Assembly: GCA_037367405.1 (NCBI GenBank)
Contig: JAZKJV010000681.1
Coordinates: forward strand, 310,001 to 374,000
Length of the DNA: 64,000 bases
Reading direction: 5' to 3'
Source of the DNA: Ottelia alismoides
Lineage: Eukaryota; Streptophyta; Magnoliopsida; Alismatales; Hydrocharitaceae
Shown here: piece after piece, positions 34,652-46,980 of the stretch
Layout: every line of letters starts with the position of its first letter
Position numbering within the stretch: position 1 is the stretch's first letter
Notes under the pieces: generated by a model
Told to the model about the DNA's origin: nothing
The model's input: only the letters and a program-made list of their open reading frames with translations
Databases searched by the model: none
Program-made: the position numbers and the translations under genes

Positions 34652-36449
34652 GATGAGAGCATCCCCAAGCACTGGTCTGAACAATACATGTAAATGAGGG
34701 ATAAAAATTGGTACTTCCCTTCCAGAAAGCTGAAGAATAGAAAGAAGGGTGTATGTGCACAACATTGTGCTCCAATCCCATAGATCCGTCGAATGAGCTT
34801 ACCAGACTCTAGAGATTCATTTGAGTAGCAGTGCTCTGTTTATTGCCTCAAGACGGGCCACTCCTAGACCCCCCTCACCCTTGGGTAAAGTAATTGTATC
34901 CCAATTTACCAAGGGTATCCCAGATGCATTCTAACCAGAATATCAAAAAAACTTTGCATAATTATCTCCAATCATTTATGATGACCGACCGAAAGAAGAC
35001 GAGAGGACATAAAGAATACATGGATTGCTGCAAGAATTGCCTTCACAAACACTAAACGACCACGTCTAGATAAAATGGCTATCTTCCATCCTGATAATTT
35101 CTTTCCCATCTTCTCGATAATAAGCAGCCAATCTGCATACCTAAGCTTCCCGTATGTCAATGGAAGACCAAGATATATGATTGGTAGAGAGCCTCTCTCA
35201 GTCCCCAGCTACTCCATACAGCTCGCAACATCTTCTTCTGTCATGCCAAAGGGGGCGGCCGTAGACTTGGTACGATTGAAATTCAGGTCAAATAGCTCAC
35301 AAAAGACCTCAAGGGTGAGTGTCATCCCCATAGTTTCAGCACGATCACCTTCAATGAAAGAGATAGTGTCATCCTCATATTGGAGTAGAAGAATAGTAAT
35401 GCCCACACGTGCATGACCAACCGTCAAACCCTGCACGGAACCTGGTCCACCATGCACGCCAATGCATCAACAGTGATAACAAACAACATAGGAGCCAAGG
35501 GGCATCCCTGACGTGCCCCTCTCTGGGGTTGGAGAAAACCCCCTTAGGATGACCATTAACTAGTACAGAATAGGATGATGTGGTGATGCATCTCTTCATC
35601 CACGAGATCCAGTTCGAAGGAAAACATCTTGCCAAAGCCGCCTAAAGAAAATGCCAATCAATTGTGTCAAAGGCCTTCAAAATATACACCTTCCAGAGCA
35701 TTCCACTAACCTTTCTTCTTTTCCAATCTGCAATAATCTCCGTGGTCACTGCCAAACTGTCACCAATCTGTCTGCCATGGACAAAAGTTGATTGCACAAG
35801 TGAAATGAGATGGTCCATGACTACACTAAGTATATTAGCCAAGAACTTAGCAATCACAACGTAAATTACATTACAGAGAGCCGAAATACTCCACAACCTT
35901 ATTCACATGCTCAAATCCAGCATTGCCACTCATGAACTCCTCTGCCACCTCCAAAACATCACCGCCCACCAAAGTCCAGAACAACCCCAATAGAAGGATA
36001 TTGGGAATCCATCTGGGCTGGGTGCCCCATTTGCATTCAGGTTCCAGACAGGCACTTTGAGCTCCTACAAAGTGACACTCCAGACAAAATGTCCAGCATG
36101 TTGGTCTGATAGGGACTATGCCCCTAAACTTGACCACTTCCATTGCCTAACTATATTGCCATACTCGAGACCGATGTCGAAGTCCGATGGTTAGAAACCA
36201 AATCTCTGAAATTTTCTTCCAGAAGCCAAGCTTTCTCAAACTTGAATTAGTTTTTTTTGAAGTCTAAAACTTCAGAGGAGACACGTTGTGGTGTTCACCC
36301 CTTCTTTATTAGGTATAAAAAACTAAAAACAAACACAGGGAAATAAAAACAAGAAAGAGAGAAAGGTCCACATGGAACCCAGCTCGACAACCGAGCGGGA
36401 GCTACATCAACAACCAGGCTACACCAACAACCAGTCGACTACAAGACGG

Positions 36450-39400
36450 GCAGAAAGAGATAAAACATTTTCTTTGTAAAATCGTTGACCCCTAAATAGC
36501 GTCGTTCCGCCCCAGCCAGATCGCCCAAATGCACGCCAAGGGACGCAAGAGAACACTGTGATCCCTATCCCTTTTAGACAACAACGATTCTCAGAAAGAA
36601 ACCGAGTCCGCAGTAGCAATCCAACCCACCGCCGCCGCCTCCCAAACGCCCAAAATCACAGGGCAGGTAAAAAAGAGATGATCCAAGGATTCGACGCCGC
36701 TGCCACAAAGAGCACAGTCCTCCGAGACCGAGGCGAGCATCCTAGCGCAACGATCACTCGTTAAAAGCCTCTTCCTACGAAATAGCCATAGGAAGATACG
36801 ATCCTCTCCGGAAGCTTCAAGCCCTACACAAAACTGCAGTCACGAAGCAAAGAATCCACCCGCGGCTGGGAGGGGGGAGAAATCGCCAAGTATGCCTTCC
36901 TCGTCGTGAAAGGTCCCTCCCTCCAGGCCCAGTGATCCCTCCCCCTCGTGGGCCTAGACGCACCACCAATATAGTCGAAAAGACTGAGCAACTCCTCGAA
37001 CCTTTGGTCAGAAAGGTTGCCATGAAGGATGGGAAACCAATCATCCCCGGACCAACAAGAGGCCACGGATGCATGCACATCAGCCGCCAAAGCAAATAAC
37101 CGCGGAAACATCTCCCCAAGAGGAGCCCCACCAGCCCAACTGTCCGACCAGAATCGGAAGGTCATCCCGTCACCAAACCTGGGAACAAAAAGATTAGAGT
37201 ACTTCTGGTCCACCACCATCACCCCACGCCAGAAAGGCGTCCGCAGTCCGAGACTACCATCCGGACTAGGCATCATCCCGCACAAGTCGTGAATCTTGCG
37301 CAAGACGATAGAGCAGAAATCCTCGTTATCACCCCATAATCTGTTCACCCATTTCAGGAGAAGGGCATCATTGACACGGTCCAGCCGACGAATGCCAAGA
37401 CCCCCGTCGCACTTACGCTTCGTCACTTCCTCCGAACCCACCAAATGCGGCCCACTCGTAGACGGCCCATTCCTCCCCCACAGAAACCTCCGCATCAACT
37501 TCTCAATACGCTTGCGTACCCCCGCAGGCAGCTGCCAATTGGAGAGATAATACACGGGGATAGAAGATAAAACCGACTTAATGAGGACGAGTCGACCACC
37601 CCTCGAAAGCAAGGCCGAGCTCCAACCAGACAGCCGCATCTCCACCTTCTCCACCACTTTGGACCAGTCATGCAGCCGAGTCCTACCCGCGCCCAAAGGC
37701 ATGCCCAGATAATCAATAGGAAGATGGCCAGGCATCGAGCCCAGGACCAAGCCACAGTCAGCCGCCTCCTCCATATCCAAACCAAATGGAACCACCTTAG
37801 ATTTGTTCGCATTTATGAACAAGCCTGACATCTCGCTGAAAACCTCCAGAGTTGCCGCCATGGCCTTGACCTCATCACGCCCCCCAACAATGAAAACGAC
37901 AGTGTCATCGGCGTACTGAAGAATAGGGATCACCCTCTCGCCACAGGAAAAGCCCATAGAGAGACCACTACCAACCATACGAGCCGTCATCCGAGCCAGC
38001 ACATCAACAGCCACAACAAACAGCAGGGGCGCCAGAGGGCAGCCCTGATGCACCCCCCCTCCGCGGCTGGAAGAGACCACCCGCCATGCGCCCATTGATC
38101 ATAACCGAGAAGGAGGTTGTGGAGACACAGCTGCGCATCCACGAGACCCAAGTCTCCGGGAAACCACGAGCCCTCAAAACCGACCACAAGAAGCTCCAAT
38201 CGAGGGAGTCATATGCCTTAGTAAAGTCGACTTTCCATAGCACACCGCGAGTCCCCTCCCTGTCCCAACTCGCAACCATCTCCGAAGCCAAAGCCGTAAC
38301 ATCGGCAATCTGACGACCACGGATGAACGCAGCCTGCACCGGGGAGATGATACCATCAAGCAACGGGGCCAACCTACGCGTGAAAACCTTCGCCACAATC
38401 AAATAAAGACCATTCGAGATAGCAATAGGACGGAAATCCTCAATACGCTCGACGGAGGGGAATTTCGGCAATAAGATAATGAGAGCCCTGTTGATTTTGT
38501 CGAAGCCAGCATTACCCTCACAAAATTCGACAACGACCTCCAAAACCTCCCGCCCCACCAGCTCCCAAAAATCTTTGTAGAAAGCCACCGGGAACCCGTC
38601 CGGTCCCGGTGACCCATTAGCGTTAAGATCCCAAACGGCCTCCTTAACCTCTTCCAGAGTCACCTCCCTCGTCAAGTCACCGCACAGCAGTGGCGAGAGA
38701 ATCTCCGCCCCAGCCCCCGTCCACCTCCATCGCCTAGGCGTGCGCCTAGAGGATAGATCCTTGAAATAATCCACGACCCCCATCCCCACGTCCTCATCCC
38801 CCACCACCAGCCTGCCATCAATCGAGATGGAGCGGAGGAGGTTCGAGCGCCTCCTACCGCTAGCCACCCAATGGAAGAAAGATGTGTTAGCATCACCCCC
38901 CTCAACCATGAGACCCTAGACCGCTGACGCCATTCCGCAACACGCTTCCGGTCTTCCAGCTCCACCCTCCCCTGGGCAGCCGACCTGGTGGCCAACTCCT
39001 CGACATAAAGGTCCCTGATCCCCTCCAAAGCATCCAAAGAGCTCACGACCTCCTCCGCCTCCTTTCTGGCCGCCACCCGAGCAAACCTCGACTCTCTTTC
39101 AAAAATAGCCAACTTTTTCCACAAAAGATCAAGCTTCCAGCAAATCTTACGACAGCAGACCCCCCTCCGCGCTCCTGACCCCAAATATCCGCCACAAAGT
39201 TCTTGAAGTTGTCCTCCAAAAGCCAACATTTCTCGTATCTGAAAAAGCCTCTTGAGGGAGACGAATCACCCGAATCCCACAAGATTGGGGTGTGATCCGA
39301 AAAGCAACGAGGGCAGGAGGAAACAAAACAGAGAGGGAAACCAATCATAAGGTCGTCATAAGCCAAAAACCTATCAATGCAAGACCGCGAGGTGGAGTTT

Positions 39401-39963
39401 CTCCACGTGTATAAAACGTCAGTCGCATGTAGATCCTCCAGAGCCAGAGAGTCAATAAGCCGAGCAAAGTCCGCCGAGCCCTGATCCAGACCCCCCCTCG
39501 AACAGGGTCTATCCGAAGAGCGCAAGGTTACATTAAAATCTCCTCCAATCAGCCAAGGGATCCCCACGACCTGGTGACTAATCTGAATCAGCTCCTCCCA
39601 AAGGTCCTTTCTTTTAATATAGCAGCAAGGCCCATAAGCACAAGAGAATGCAATCGGAGAAGAATTATCCAACCTAGTCAGAGTCACAGTAATAACATGA
39701 CTACCCCTGAAGACCAAATTGAAGGAGAAGATTGTCGACCTCCACGCAATGAGAAGGTCGCCCGTCGAGCCCTCCGCGTCTAGAGCACGGACCTCATCCA
39801 GGCTCCCCGCACCAAACGACCGCCAAAAGGCTTCCCCCACATCCCGAAGCTTTGTTTCCTGAAGCGTCACGACATAGCATCCCCATTCCGCAAACCTCGC
39901 ACCCAAGGCTCATCGCTTATCAGCCTCCCCCAAACCCCTAACGTTCCATGATAGTACCTTCAT
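36450..39963 (-). pseudogene. L1-A ORF2: endonuclease, reverse transcriptase, zf-RVT
   Basis: It starts MKVLSWNVRGLGEADKR at 39963. The APE endonuclease runs to about 39230 (VVTLQETKLRD, LIGGDFNVTLRSSDRPC, SDHTPILWDSG). RT runs about 38880-37300, with NANGSPGPDGFPVAFYKDFW, LWKVDFTKAYDSLDW, QGCPLAPLLF, and YADD at 37904-37915. Zf-RVT lies about 36850-36650. Lesions seen are: a TGA at 39910-39912 where KRW is expected; frame changes near 39170, 38930 and 38060; and further breaks in the C-terminal region. The intact YADD and long open stretches show it was active not long ago. It is the enzyme component for target-primed reverse transcription. Confidence 0.92.
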
Positions 39964-40125
39964 GACGAACCTTCCGCGCACCCACCGGATCGAATCACGC
40001 CAGCAACCTCCGCCACCGCCTCTTTCAGTGTCGAGAAAGTCTGCACCAACCCCACCCGCGAGCGTGATCTGTTTCTTCTCCTGTACCTTTTCGTTGTTCT
40101 CCTTCCAGGCTCCCCAACGACCGCA

Positions 40126-41901
40126 TCAACGTCCGGCTGAACCTCTGAGACCTCTAAAAGGGGGAAAGGAGAGCCCTGCTGAAAAACCACACCCCCCCTC
40201 CGCATGCGAGGAGGATGACGGGGAACCATGAAGCGAGGGAGACCCCCCCTCATCCGCCCCCGCGAACAGCCCCCCAAGAACAGGAGAGGGTCGAGTTGCA
40301 GAAGGAGCACTAGTCGGATCCAGCTCCACAAGCCGCTCCATCACCGATCCGGAAAGAGGCCCGAAAGAGGACCCGCCCAGCTGTCGGGTCACGTGAAGAT
40401 CCGAGCGCAAAGCCCACATGGAGAGGTCGGGCGTTCTTTTCCAAACGTAGAAATCCCTCACGAACCTCGAGCAATTCCCCACCACGTCACCAGACAAAAC
40501 GCCAAGAGAAACATCCATGCAGTGAGTCCACGAGGTAGAACTGAAAGGACGTACGATAGAACTGAAAGGGCGCCCGAAATCATCAAGGCGTGACGAGCCC
40601 CACGAAACGAGGCCATACAGAGGCATCTGTTCCTCGGATATCGAAGCGACGCCCTTCCCCCTTCCCGGGTCCGAAGCCACGACCAAGGCCCCTACACCCA
40701 CCGGCGGCGGCGGCGGAGGGGTAACGACTGACATCTCAATCCAGCAACTGAAACGGCCGATTTGCAAATTCTCATAGAAGACACGGTCCACCGCTTCATC
40801 CAAAAAGGTCTTACTGCACTCCAGGAGAACCCTCGTTGTGAAAGGGTCGGAACCCGGGGACAGCCCATCATCGGTGACCGCCAGAACCTCACCCCACCTC
40901 CGCAGCGGTCGCCGGAGACAATGAACCGAACGTGACAGGAAAGGAAGGCCACGGACCTCCATAACACAAACTTCAACGTCCACGCAGGCACCGTCAGCAA
41001 AGCGCAGGTCCCTCCAAGCGACTCCACCCACCAAACCACAACGAACTAGCCGGAGACGATGCTCCTCCGACAGGCCCCGAACACAGCAACGCCTAGGGCC
41101 TAAGGCGAAGACGTCCCCAGACAACTGATTGCCAAGAATCCCTTGTAAAAGACAGTTCACTTCGGTAATCGACATGGCGTCCTTCTCGAAAAAACCAATG
41201 ATCGTCCGGCTACCAGCCGACCTCCGCGAGCACTCCTTCGGACCAACCCCATCGTCAAAACAGGACCCCTTTCCGACGAAAGCAACATCTTTCGATCCGA
41301 AGACGTGCCTGCCACCGAGGAGTGGCACGCAACATCAGCCACCACTTGAGCAAACGAACGATCTCCGATGCAGTGCGAAGTCCCCAACGAGGGAAACACT
41401 CCCGCCGGGACAACCGCACACCCTGATGCAAACTGACCCCTTCCAGACCGGGAACGAGAGCCATAATCGACCATCTTATGACCCAAAACTCCGCATGCAA
41501 AGCAACGCGGCCTAGCAACGCAAACCGCCGCCAAATGCCCCCTCAAACCATAGCGGAAGCATCTCCTCTCCGGCTTTTTGTGGGAGACACGCACCCACCG
41601 CTCCCCCCCATCTTCAGGCACCTCCCCACCCACCGCCTTGAACTGCGGACTCCCACCTCGAAAGCGAGATCCCCCCTTCTCCACACGAGCACCACTGCTT
41701 CCCCCTCCAAACTCCGAGAGCCCCTGACCAACCCTCCTCACCCGCAGCGAGAGCCACACCCCTGCTCGTTGCACCACGAGCGCCGTCCTTCCTGCGCCAT
41801 CTCCAGACCCCCCCAGCACCGGAGCCCGGAGCTTCTCCCCTTGCAACTTCCCTTGCACCTCCAGTCGCAGCACCGCTCACCCTTCCCACTCTCGAAGCCA
41901 T
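40126..41901 (-). pseudogene. L1-A ORF1: nucleic-acid-binding protein
   Basis: There are two overlapping frames. The upstream one (41873-41157) contains zinc-knuckle-like CFRYGLRGHLAAVC and CFACGVLGHKMVDY, each with one cysteine changed to tyrosine. The downstream one (41328-40126, 400 residues open) contains EVCVMEVRGLPFLSR, CLRRPLRRWGEVLAV and VFYENLQIGRFSCWIE, resembling the DUF4283-type region of plant L1 ORF1. A frameshift in the 41157-41328 overlap probably splits a single original frame. The order of the domains is unusual, so the name rests on position and zinc motifs. Confidence 0.75.
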
Positions 41902-42559
41902 CCGTCCCCCTGTTCTGTAGGTTTAGAGAAGAGAAACTCGATTTAGCATCCGACAGGGAGCCAACTTCATTGGCGGAGAGATGGGGTGTTCACAATCAAG
42001 AAAGCGTAAACTTGAATTAGTTACGCTGTGACTGATCCACACCAAAGTCCCAAATGAGTGGGGCATGATCTAATCTAGACCTCAGACTGGAAGAAGCCAA
42101 GGAGAGAGGGAAAAGATCAAGAAGCTGCACTGATGTGAGAAAGCGGACCAATCTTGACCAAGAGCCAAAGTTTCGCCAAGTGAACCTTGTATCATAAGCA
42201 TCCAGAACTTCCAGTTGCAGATCATCAATCAATTCTACAAACTTCACAGAGCCAGGATCTTGGCCCCTACATAACCGGGGATGATCCAAGGAAAGAAGTG
42301 TGACATTGAAGTCCCCTCCACCAGCCAGGCGACATCTGGAAAAAGATTCCTAGTCTCACGAATTTCAGACCACAAAGTCGGTCTACTTGATGGAGATGTA
42401 GGGTCGTAAACACATGAGATGAGAACCAAGGCGTTGGAGCTAATTGCTCGAAGGATGATTGACTGGACATGACTACCCTTGTTCCGCAACAAAATGAAAA
42501 AAAGACCCCTTCCAAGCAATTATTGTACCTCATGCACTAACAACCGCTTCAATAGTCTT

Positions 42560-42868
42560 TATTGGAGTATTTAGTTATGCGCATCTTATATTGTAGATGG
42601 GTAAATGGATCTCTCCAGGATCCATTTACCCATCCAGAGTTTAGTCCCACATCTACCGATTTGGAGATGCGGAGACTCAATGGGGGCTATATATAGACCC
42701 CCACACCCTTTGTATTCAAAAGAGAAAAGCAATAGACTATCAGCCCTTTGAGGAGTTCTCCCGTGGTTTCATCCCGCTCCTTAGGGAGCAGGGTTCCACG
42801 TTAAATCCCTTGTTCTTCATGTTCTATATTTTTCTTTCTTTGATACGCTTTCACATTCCTATTTAACA
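42560..42868 (+). repeat. Solo LTR of the N family (309 bp) in L1-D
   Basis: It runs TATTGGAGTATTTAG to CCTATTTAACA, with a perfect 5-bp duplication, GTCTT, at 42555-42559 and 42869-42873. It shares GGCTATATATAGACCC and AGGGTTCCACGTTAAATCCC with N1 and N3. No interior remains, so it formed by LTR-LTR recombination. The first TG has mutated to TA. Confidence 0.92.
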
Positions 42869-43199
42869 GTCTTGAAATCTGAGATAGCCCATGCTCCTAT
42901 TGAATTCCACACCCAATCTAAACAAAAGGCAAGTTTTGACTCTTGTAACAAAATAATATCACATTTTAAGAAATGTGATATTAGGCACGACTGACTGGAT
43001 ATGACTACCCTTGTGCCCGAGTTTCGCTCCCATCCTACTGATATGGAGTAAGTTCAGTTTTTCTTGAAAGATTCACTATGAGGTTGTATCAGAGGTTGAT
43101 ATGTACAAGTCTGCTCCTTTTTATCTTTCAGAGAAGGCTTGCTTAAGATGAGGGATCCTAAATGGCATTCTGCTACCCAAAAGATAGGAAATATGGATG

Positions 43200-44785
43200 G
43201 TGTCTGATAAATTCAGACACTGTCTTCTTCGTTGAGGGTGGCAGGGAGGAGGCCAGTGGCATGGCGACGACGCTTGAGCTGTTTAGGGAGATGTTCGGTC
43301 TCTCTCTGAACCGTGGCAAGTCTACATTTGTTCCTTTTGTTGTTTTTGAGGATGAGGCGTGCATCTGTAGTTCCGTGCTGGGCACGGAGTGTGGTCCCCT
43401 CCCTCTGCGCTACTTGGGTCTACCACTGGCTATCGTTAGAGTCAAGCTGGCGGATTGGTTACCTGTGGTGGAGAAACTCGAGAAAAAGCTTTCAGGTTGG
43501 AAATATTCTATCATGTCTAAGGGGTTCGCCTGGTGCTGTTAAAGGTGATGTTGTCTGCTATTCCGATGTTCTTCATGTCTACTCGCATGATGCCCGTGGG
43601 GATTAGAAAGCTCCTGGAGAGAATTATGCGGAGATTTTTGTGGAGCTGCAGCAGCCATGAGGTGGTTGGTATGCACCATGTTGATTGGGAGGTTGTCACT
43701 CTCCCAAAGGCGAATGGCGGCCTCGGTAGTAGGCGTCTGGATGCGATGAATGAAGCCTTGCTGATGAAGTAGGTTAGCAGACTGTGAGGGAGCGACAACG
43801 ATGTCTGATGTGCTTTCGTTCGCCGGATCTATTCCATCTCTTGCTTGTCATTATTGTCTGCTCTCCCAGGGTTTTTGCCCTCTCCCTTCTGGAAGGGGAT
43901 CCTTTCGGTTCTTCCGCATTTCCACGAGCTTTTTCGGACTGTTTTGGGTAATGGGGTGTCCTTTGCCTTTTGGACGGATGACTGGTCAGGCAGCGGGTCG
44001 CTCGAGAGCCATTTTCCTTGTCTTTTTGCTTTGGCTGCTGACCGCGAGGTGCGTGTGGCTGACTGTTGGTGTGACAGAAACTGGATGCCGCTTTTTCGAG
44101 CTAACTTTTCGGACCAATGCCTGGAGGAATTTCTCCTTTTGCTTGACTCCTTGCATGATTCGTGGAGTTCCTCGACGGAGCGTGATCATTGGGTGTGGAG
44201 AGGTAGCTCTTTCTCGATCAAGAGGGCATACGAGGCAATATGCAGACTGCCCCCTTCGCGTTCGGAGGACCTGATTAGGGATTGCAACTTTATCTGGGAT
44301 CTTGGCCTCCCTGAGAGGATTGGTTTTTTCCTTTGGCTTCTCAGGCGGAAGAGAATTATGATGAGAGATCGATGTGCCATAATCTTTGTGGTGGCTTCAG
44401 ACAGATGCCTTCTTTGTGGGTCCGGGATTGAATCAGTGGAACATCTTTTTTCAACTGCCAGTGTACGGCAGCCTATCTGGACCGATCCTGACCTGGACTG
44501 GGTATGTGTGAGGAACCTTGCTGCTTTCTGGGGATCCCTTCTAGAGGCGAGGCAGCGTCCAAAGAGAGTACTCGTTGGCCCTTCTGTGGGCAATATGGTT
44601 GGCTAGGAACGCCCTCTTTTCTCCGGGTAAAGGTTCTATAAGGAAAATGTAAGTATGCAGTCAAGGGGCCTTGTGGAGTCATGGATTTTATAATGGTTTA
44701 GCATTGTAACTTGTTTAATTTTTGTTTAATAAAATCCTGGGGTGGACACCGTGCATGTTTCCCCCTCACCCTGACTTAAAAAAAA
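43200..44785 (+). pseudogene. L1-E: 5'-truncated L1 LINE, RT end and zf-RVT
   Basis: It opens at the RT catalytic region as SDTVFFVEGGREEASGMATT (the YAD part is lost). It continues with LSLNRGKSTFVPF, LPLRYLGLPLAIVRVKLADW and LSGWKYSIMSKG. A 253-residue open stretch at 43845-44606 contains FAFWTDDWSGSGSL, DHWVWRGSSFSIKRAYEAIC and CLLCGSGIESVEHLF, the zf-RVT domain. The 3' UTR ends GGGGTGGACACCGTGC...CTGACTT plus poly(A) near 44777-44785. One frameshift near 43530 and others break it. No clear target duplication was found. Confidence 0.9.
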
Positions 44786-44789
44786 TAAA

Positions 44790-45899
44790 ATGATACAATG
44801 ATATTGGATACTAGAAGATAAATAGGAAGGAGGCATATTTATGATGATCCACATATTGTTAGGATGAGAAAAAATCTTGTATTTAACATAGGAATGGAAG
44901 CACACAGTGATAGGATTGTTCATAAATATGGACTCGAGAACGAGTGGTTAACTGTTACCGAAGTCACTCAGGAAAGTACGTGCTTTGCTGACTTTTCAAG
45001 AAAGTGATATGGGCCCAAAAAATGGTCAGCAATATGAAGCTCATTTCATCAAGGAAGAATGGGAAGATGATACAGTGACCCAAGTCTTCTAAGTCAACTC
45101 CATGTTCATCCTGTAACTAACCTTCTGCAATTGACCATGACCGACCAAGTGGACATACTGAGGATTCCAGAAAAATAAATAAACCTTTAGAGGTGGAGGT
45201 GGATCCTATAGAAAAATTCTGATCTCAAAATACTAATCAAGGAGCCCTATTCCCCGTCCTATAGGGACGCATCAACAATTCAATGATGTCTGGTACATCA
45301 AACCTCAACTATGCTGCTGGGATGGAGTTCAATATACACAATGATTTGGAGGATCCGACATAGTATAAACCGCACCTGGTGCGTAGTATCCATGGGACCA
45401 TGACCCCTATATAAGCAAAGACTAGAAGTTGGAGATGATGCTATTGGGTCTTGACGGAACGGAATCAAACACATATAATCCGGAGGTGGATCAGATTGGT
45501 GAGAAGTGTGAAGATAAATAAATGTGGTGTTCCCTGCAAGGGGACTTTTTTGAAGTCGATAGAGAACATAGGCATGTGGACCAATATCTCTCCTTTGTTT
45601 CATTCTGCTACTCTAAATATTCATAGAGTTAGTTGCATTCTACTACTTCAAATATCCATAGAGTATCTTGGTTTTTGACACGAGAAAAAGATGTCAGTAT
45701 GTTTCTTCATATTTGACATTATTAGTTGGTACTCAATGAATTTTATTTTCTATAGAGCATCATAAATTTCTCGTTTGCATAGTAGAAAGAAAACACAAAC
45801 AGCATCGAGCATTTTCCCCTGATTGAGTAACAACTATCCCTTTTAGTTGGATTGTTTCATTTGCTTCAGAAGATGGAGACGTGTCAGTGGCATAGTACG
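44790..45899. other. Unassigned intronic sequence, possibly Copia-derived
   Basis: No frame longer than about 100 codons and no clear domain. Minus-strand pieces near 45760-46008 might belong to the Copia remnant that follows, but the similarity is too weak to claim. Confidence 0.35.
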
Positions 45900-46980
45900 G
45901 TCCGGGTTGAAATAAACTGCAGCTTCCATATAATTTGATTGCACTTGGATGCCGACAATTGAATTCTACGTCATTACAGATGCTGTGCGCAATGATTATT
46001 TGAATCAAACTGTTATATGCTCTCAGGTTGTTTTAGTTTAATAAGTTATCATTGACCAATTTAATGTCTGGCACACAACTAAGTACTTGCAATAATTTTT
46101 TCAGATAAAAATGAGGGTAGAGGATGATGTCACTCCAGAAGAAGGCAGAGTGAGCTAGTTGAGTCTAATGAGCAATTCATCATACTCTGAGAGAGAATCA
46201 ATAATCTTGGCTGAACTCATTAGTAGCATAATGTGCAAAAAGCAGTCATCCAACAACTATTCTCAATGTGGCACAGCTTGCCCCACTTTCTCGAGGATCC
46301 ACGTCCTCCAGTCAAAGATCCATGTCGGTCTCGGCCATGGGAAAATGTCATGGCAGAAGTGATGTAAGGAGTTATAGTGGTTGACAAGATTGACATCTGT
46401 CTCAACCTACTATATGCCTCCTCTATATTAGGTAACTCAAGTGAATTCAGCATTTGAATAAGAGTAACCCTCATATGGGGATCAAGGCCTGCGGAAAAAT
46501 TACGTCATTTGCATGGAAATTGAATCTGAGAACATGCGATTAGGAGCACATTTGTGAAGCTTCTCAAAGTCTCCCCACCATCATAGAGTACTACTCCTAA
46601 AGCAGGTGCCCATTATGCCTCATATGAGCTATATCGATATAGTTCTGCATGTTCTTCAACGTGCTCCTGCCAACGAAAACATAATCTTAGTCTCCAGCAT
46701 TCATTTAGTAGTGAGATGATGCAACTACTTATTGGCTATCTGGGGAATGACGGTTGACCAGATCCGTAGGTTAACAAGACTTTTGTGCTACCAGGGCAGA
46801 TACGTGTCCAGGCTCTTCTTCCTTTAAGATATGCTCCTTGACGTGTCCTGTCAACCATGTCGAGGATGCTCTACATGCACAGATCAGTGTTCGTCCTATC
46901 AAACTTCATGATTGGAGCATAAAAGGGGACCTCCACCTCCCCAATGGTGGTTTGTCACGAACCCCAGACCCATCATATTT
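45900..46980 (-). pseudogene. Copia-family gag remnant
   Basis: In minus sense the order is IMKFDRTNTDLC, STLKNMQNYIDIAHMRHNGH, then MRVTLIQMLNSLELPNIEEAYSRL followed by SAMTFSHGRDRHGS. These are recognisable as the gag core and basic tail of Copia elements. It has many stops and no LTR nearby. It is a different lineage from Copia-1 to -4, judging by the motif wording. Confidence 0.6.

Larger units (their letters stand above)
36251..42007 (-). mobile_element. L1-A: near full-length L1 LINE (5,757 bp)
   Basis: A 13-bp target duplication, AAACTTGAATTAG (up to 15 bp with the following TT), lies at 36238-36250 and 42008-42020. The poly(A) tail is at 36251-36258 on the minus strand. The element carries two reading regions: ORF1 (about 40126-41901) and ORF2 (about 36450-39963). 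GC content is visibly higher than in its neighbours. It is inserted, in the same orientation, between the endonuclease and RT parts of the older L1-D. The perfect duplication suggests a relatively recent insertion, although both ORFs are now broken. Confidence 0.93.
33437..42995 (-). pseudogene. L1-D: old L1 LINE, split by three later insertions
   Basis: In minus sense, the endonuclease start DIILLQESKLAFCLDWVWNS lies at about 42980-42880 and resumes after a solo LTR. Endonuclease LIWDFGVDQSQRN ends at 42020. After L1-A (36251-42007) it continues as FKFEKAWLLEENF at about 36245. RT follows with FVHGRQIGDSL, MLWKVYILKAFDTIDW, SVLVNGHPKG and YEDD (YADD mutated) near 35370. Then comes LSGWKIAILSRRGRLVFVK, a hAT insertion at 34250-34651, and zf-RVT CPLCNDEMETVDHLFLHC near 33770-33830. 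The tail near 33440-33480 ends in an A run. It has many stops and is clearly dead. Confidence 0.9.

Noticed and set aside
40126..40331. Plus-strand frames overlapping L1-A ORF1 (for example 40228-40593, 41478-42020)
   Set aside because: They are antisense shadows of a GC-rich LINE ORF with no recognisable domain.
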